Of a stretch of 6,393 nt of DNA, positions 5,575 to 6,393 are shown in pieces. The notes below the pieces were generated by a model. The model was not told the origin of the DNA. It ran no database searches and worked only from the letters and a program-made list of their open reading frames with translations. Location of the stretch: the NCBI GenBank assembly GCA_051011575.1, contig JBPCTR010000079.1:1-6393 (forward strand), in the 5' to 3' direction. Source of the DNA: SHLQ01 sp051011575 (GTDB lineage Bacteria; Actinomycetota; Acidimicrobiia; Acidimicrobiales; SHLQ01). Position 1 is the first letter of the stretch. Every line of letters begins with the position of its first letter. Both the position numbers and the translations under genes were made by a program.

Positions 5575-6159
5575 ATGACAACAGAGCGGCACCGTCCAAA
5601 TATCGGCGATCCCGCCCCGGACGTGGCCTTCGACACGGCCGATGGGGGCGTGTGGCGACTCTCGGAACGCGCCGGCCACACCGTGATTCTCATCTTCCAT
5701 CGCCACATTCATTGACTGCCGTGTGCTTCACACGCGGTCGCCGTGCGCGACCGCTTCGACGAGTTCGGCCGCGACGTCGAGGTGGCCATCATCACGTTCG
5801 CGTCGCCGGAGCGTCTGATCTCCTACTCGGACCGCGCCGCGCTGCCCTTCGCCGTGCTCCGCGATCCCGACCGAGCCGGATATCGCGCATTCGGCCTCGG
5901 CCGCACGAGCCTCACCCGCGTGTGGGGTCTACGAGCGGCGAAGAGCTACATCGACGTGTTTCGATCGCGCGGCCTGGACGGAGTTCGAGACGTGCGAGTG
6001 CCTACCGACGACACGCGCCAACTCGGCGGCGACTTCGTGATCGCACCGGACGGATCGTTGGCATGGGGATTCTGGGGCGAGGGCCCCGACGACCGCCCGG
6101 CCGTCGACGACCTCGTGATGGCAGCGTCACATGCCCGCGGCGACACCGAGCAGTCTTGA
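5575..6159 (+). CDS. Peroxiredoxin-like selenoprotein (AhpC/TSA, PRXL2/SelL-like), UGA read as Sec
   Basis: ATG 5575 to TGA 6157-6159 gives 194 residues if the in-frame TGA at 5713-5715 is selenocysteine (Sec47). Upstream codons encode a typical redoxin N-terminus (NIGDPAPDVAF at 9-19, then strand VILIFHRH). Downstream, in the same frame, come Leu-Pro-Cys50, LPFAVLRDPDRAGYRAFGL (90-108) and GGDFVIAPDGSLAWGF (151-166), all fitting the thioredoxin-fold AhpC/TSA_2 family. The TGA stands exactly where that family has the first Cys of its CxxC, giving a UxxC redox pair. The likely role is thiol-dependent peroxide or disulfide reduction in the cytoplasm. Hairpins follow the TGA. A gene finder would report only a 138-residue fragment from GTG 5743, lacking the active site. 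Cysteine homologues, SelL-type selenoproteins and UxxC proteins are known from this family; a broken gene is the main alternative, but the precise site argues against it. Confidence 0.85.
5713..5754 (+). promoter_or_regulatory. Bacterial SECIS-like hairpins after the Sec codon
   Basis: Two overlapping foldings exist. GCGGTCGC (5734-5741) pairs with GCGACCGC (5747-5754) as a perfect 8-bp stem with loop CGTGC. That loop has a GU, and 26 bases lie between the TGA and the loop, fitting the pattern of bacterial SECIS elements. A second folding starts at the TGA itself: 5713-5718 pairs with 5735-5740 and 5720-5725 pairs with 5729-5734, with C5719 bulged and a CTT loop. They share 5734-5740, so the full stems exclude each other. 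I favour the first as the SelB-binding element. Confidence 0.6.
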
Positions 6160-6393
6160 GCGCGTGACCGAACGCACGCCGAACCCAAGCGTTCCCAACG
6201 CGACGAGCCAGGCGGCGCCACCGAGTACCAGGGGTACCCAGTCAGCGCCGAGAAGCACGCCGGTCGCCTGGCTGTATGCGATGAGGATGAGCGGGAGGCT
6301 GATCAGCCCCGACGCCTGCTGGGCCGCGGCGGTCGAGCGAACCCGTGCGGACAGGCGCAGCACCAGGCTCAGGCAGATCGCAAGGAACGGTGG
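6127..6393 (-). CDS. ABC-2-type transporter permease, C-terminal part (5' end beyond right edge)
   Basis: The frame is open from the right edge to a TGA at 6127-6129 and gives the last 88 residues of an integral membrane protein. The visible part contains LRLSARVRSTAAAQQASGLI, resembling the loop and helix entry near the end of ABC-2 permeases, where SARxRSxxAAQQ precedes a transmembrane helix. Two hydrophobic helices follow (about 29-49 and 53-73), then a short basic tail (RSVTRSRLLG). Such permeases pair with an ATPase subunit to export drugs, lipids or polymers; the ATPase is probably outside the window. The 3' end overlaps the convergent selenoprotein gene by 33 bases. The family call is by eye on a fragment; a polytopic membrane protein is certain, the ABC-2 class likely. 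Confidence 0.68.
   Translation of the reverse strand, partial: PPFLAICLSLVLRLSARVRSTAAAQQASGLISLPLILIAYSQATGVLLGADWVPLVLGGAAWLVALGTLGFGVRSVTRSRLLGVAAGM

Noticed and set aside
5477..5599. Sigma factor starting at TTG 5599 or ATG 5557
   Set aside because: The extension lacks family similarity, has no ribosome binding site and would overlap or abut the start of the divergent selenoprotein gene. GTG 5476 gives normal ECF length. Not strictly excluded.
5713..5715. TGA as a nonsense mutation making a pseudogene
   Set aside because: Coding character continues in the same frame on both sides, the TGA sits exactly at the redox-active position of a family with known selenoproteins, and a SECIS-like stem follows.

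Overview
The window is high-GC, tightly packed DNA with GTG starts, 4-base gene overlaps, an ECF sigma/anti-sigma pair and NarL-type regulators. This points to an actinobacterium; an Acidimicrobiia-like lineage is my impression from gene style only, since there is no marker gene.

Left part (1-2344): the 5' part of a gene for a secreted, probably beta-sandwich protein runs off the left edge on the minus strand. Divergent from it is a NarL/LuxR response regulator (801-1433, +), closed by a strong hairpin (1458-1490). A 260-base leader with a possible promoter follows, then a single-domain CheY-like receiver (1751-2116, +). Convergent with the receiver, overlapping it by 15 bases, is a 67-residue protein (2102-2305, -) that looks like an isolated HisKA_3 dimerisation/phosphoacceptor hairpin with no ATPase domain. 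These three are orphan two-component parts: no complete sensor kinase is visible.

Middle (2345-3651): a class V PLP-dependent aminotransferase on the minus strand, with the hairpin protein just downstream. The 180 bases upstream of it hold three inverted repeats that probably end transcription from the next operon.

Right part (3652-5574): a three-gene minus-strand operon, each junction a 4-base stop/start overlap. Its order is ECF sigma factor, then a single-pass membrane protein in the anti-sigma position, then a secreted protein. Both downstream proteins carry long tandem 11-residue (hendecad) charged helices on the outside of the membrane. This is the strongest candidate for an undescribed sensing system in the window.

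Right end (5575-6393): divergent from the sigma operon is a peroxiredoxin-like gene with an in-frame TGA at the active-site position (Sec47-Leu-Pro-Cys50), followed by SECIS-like hairpins. It reads as a selenoprotein, and an ordinary stop-based gene call would truncate or miss its first 56 codons. It ends by overlapping the 3' end of a convergent ABC-2-type permease gene that runs off the right edge.
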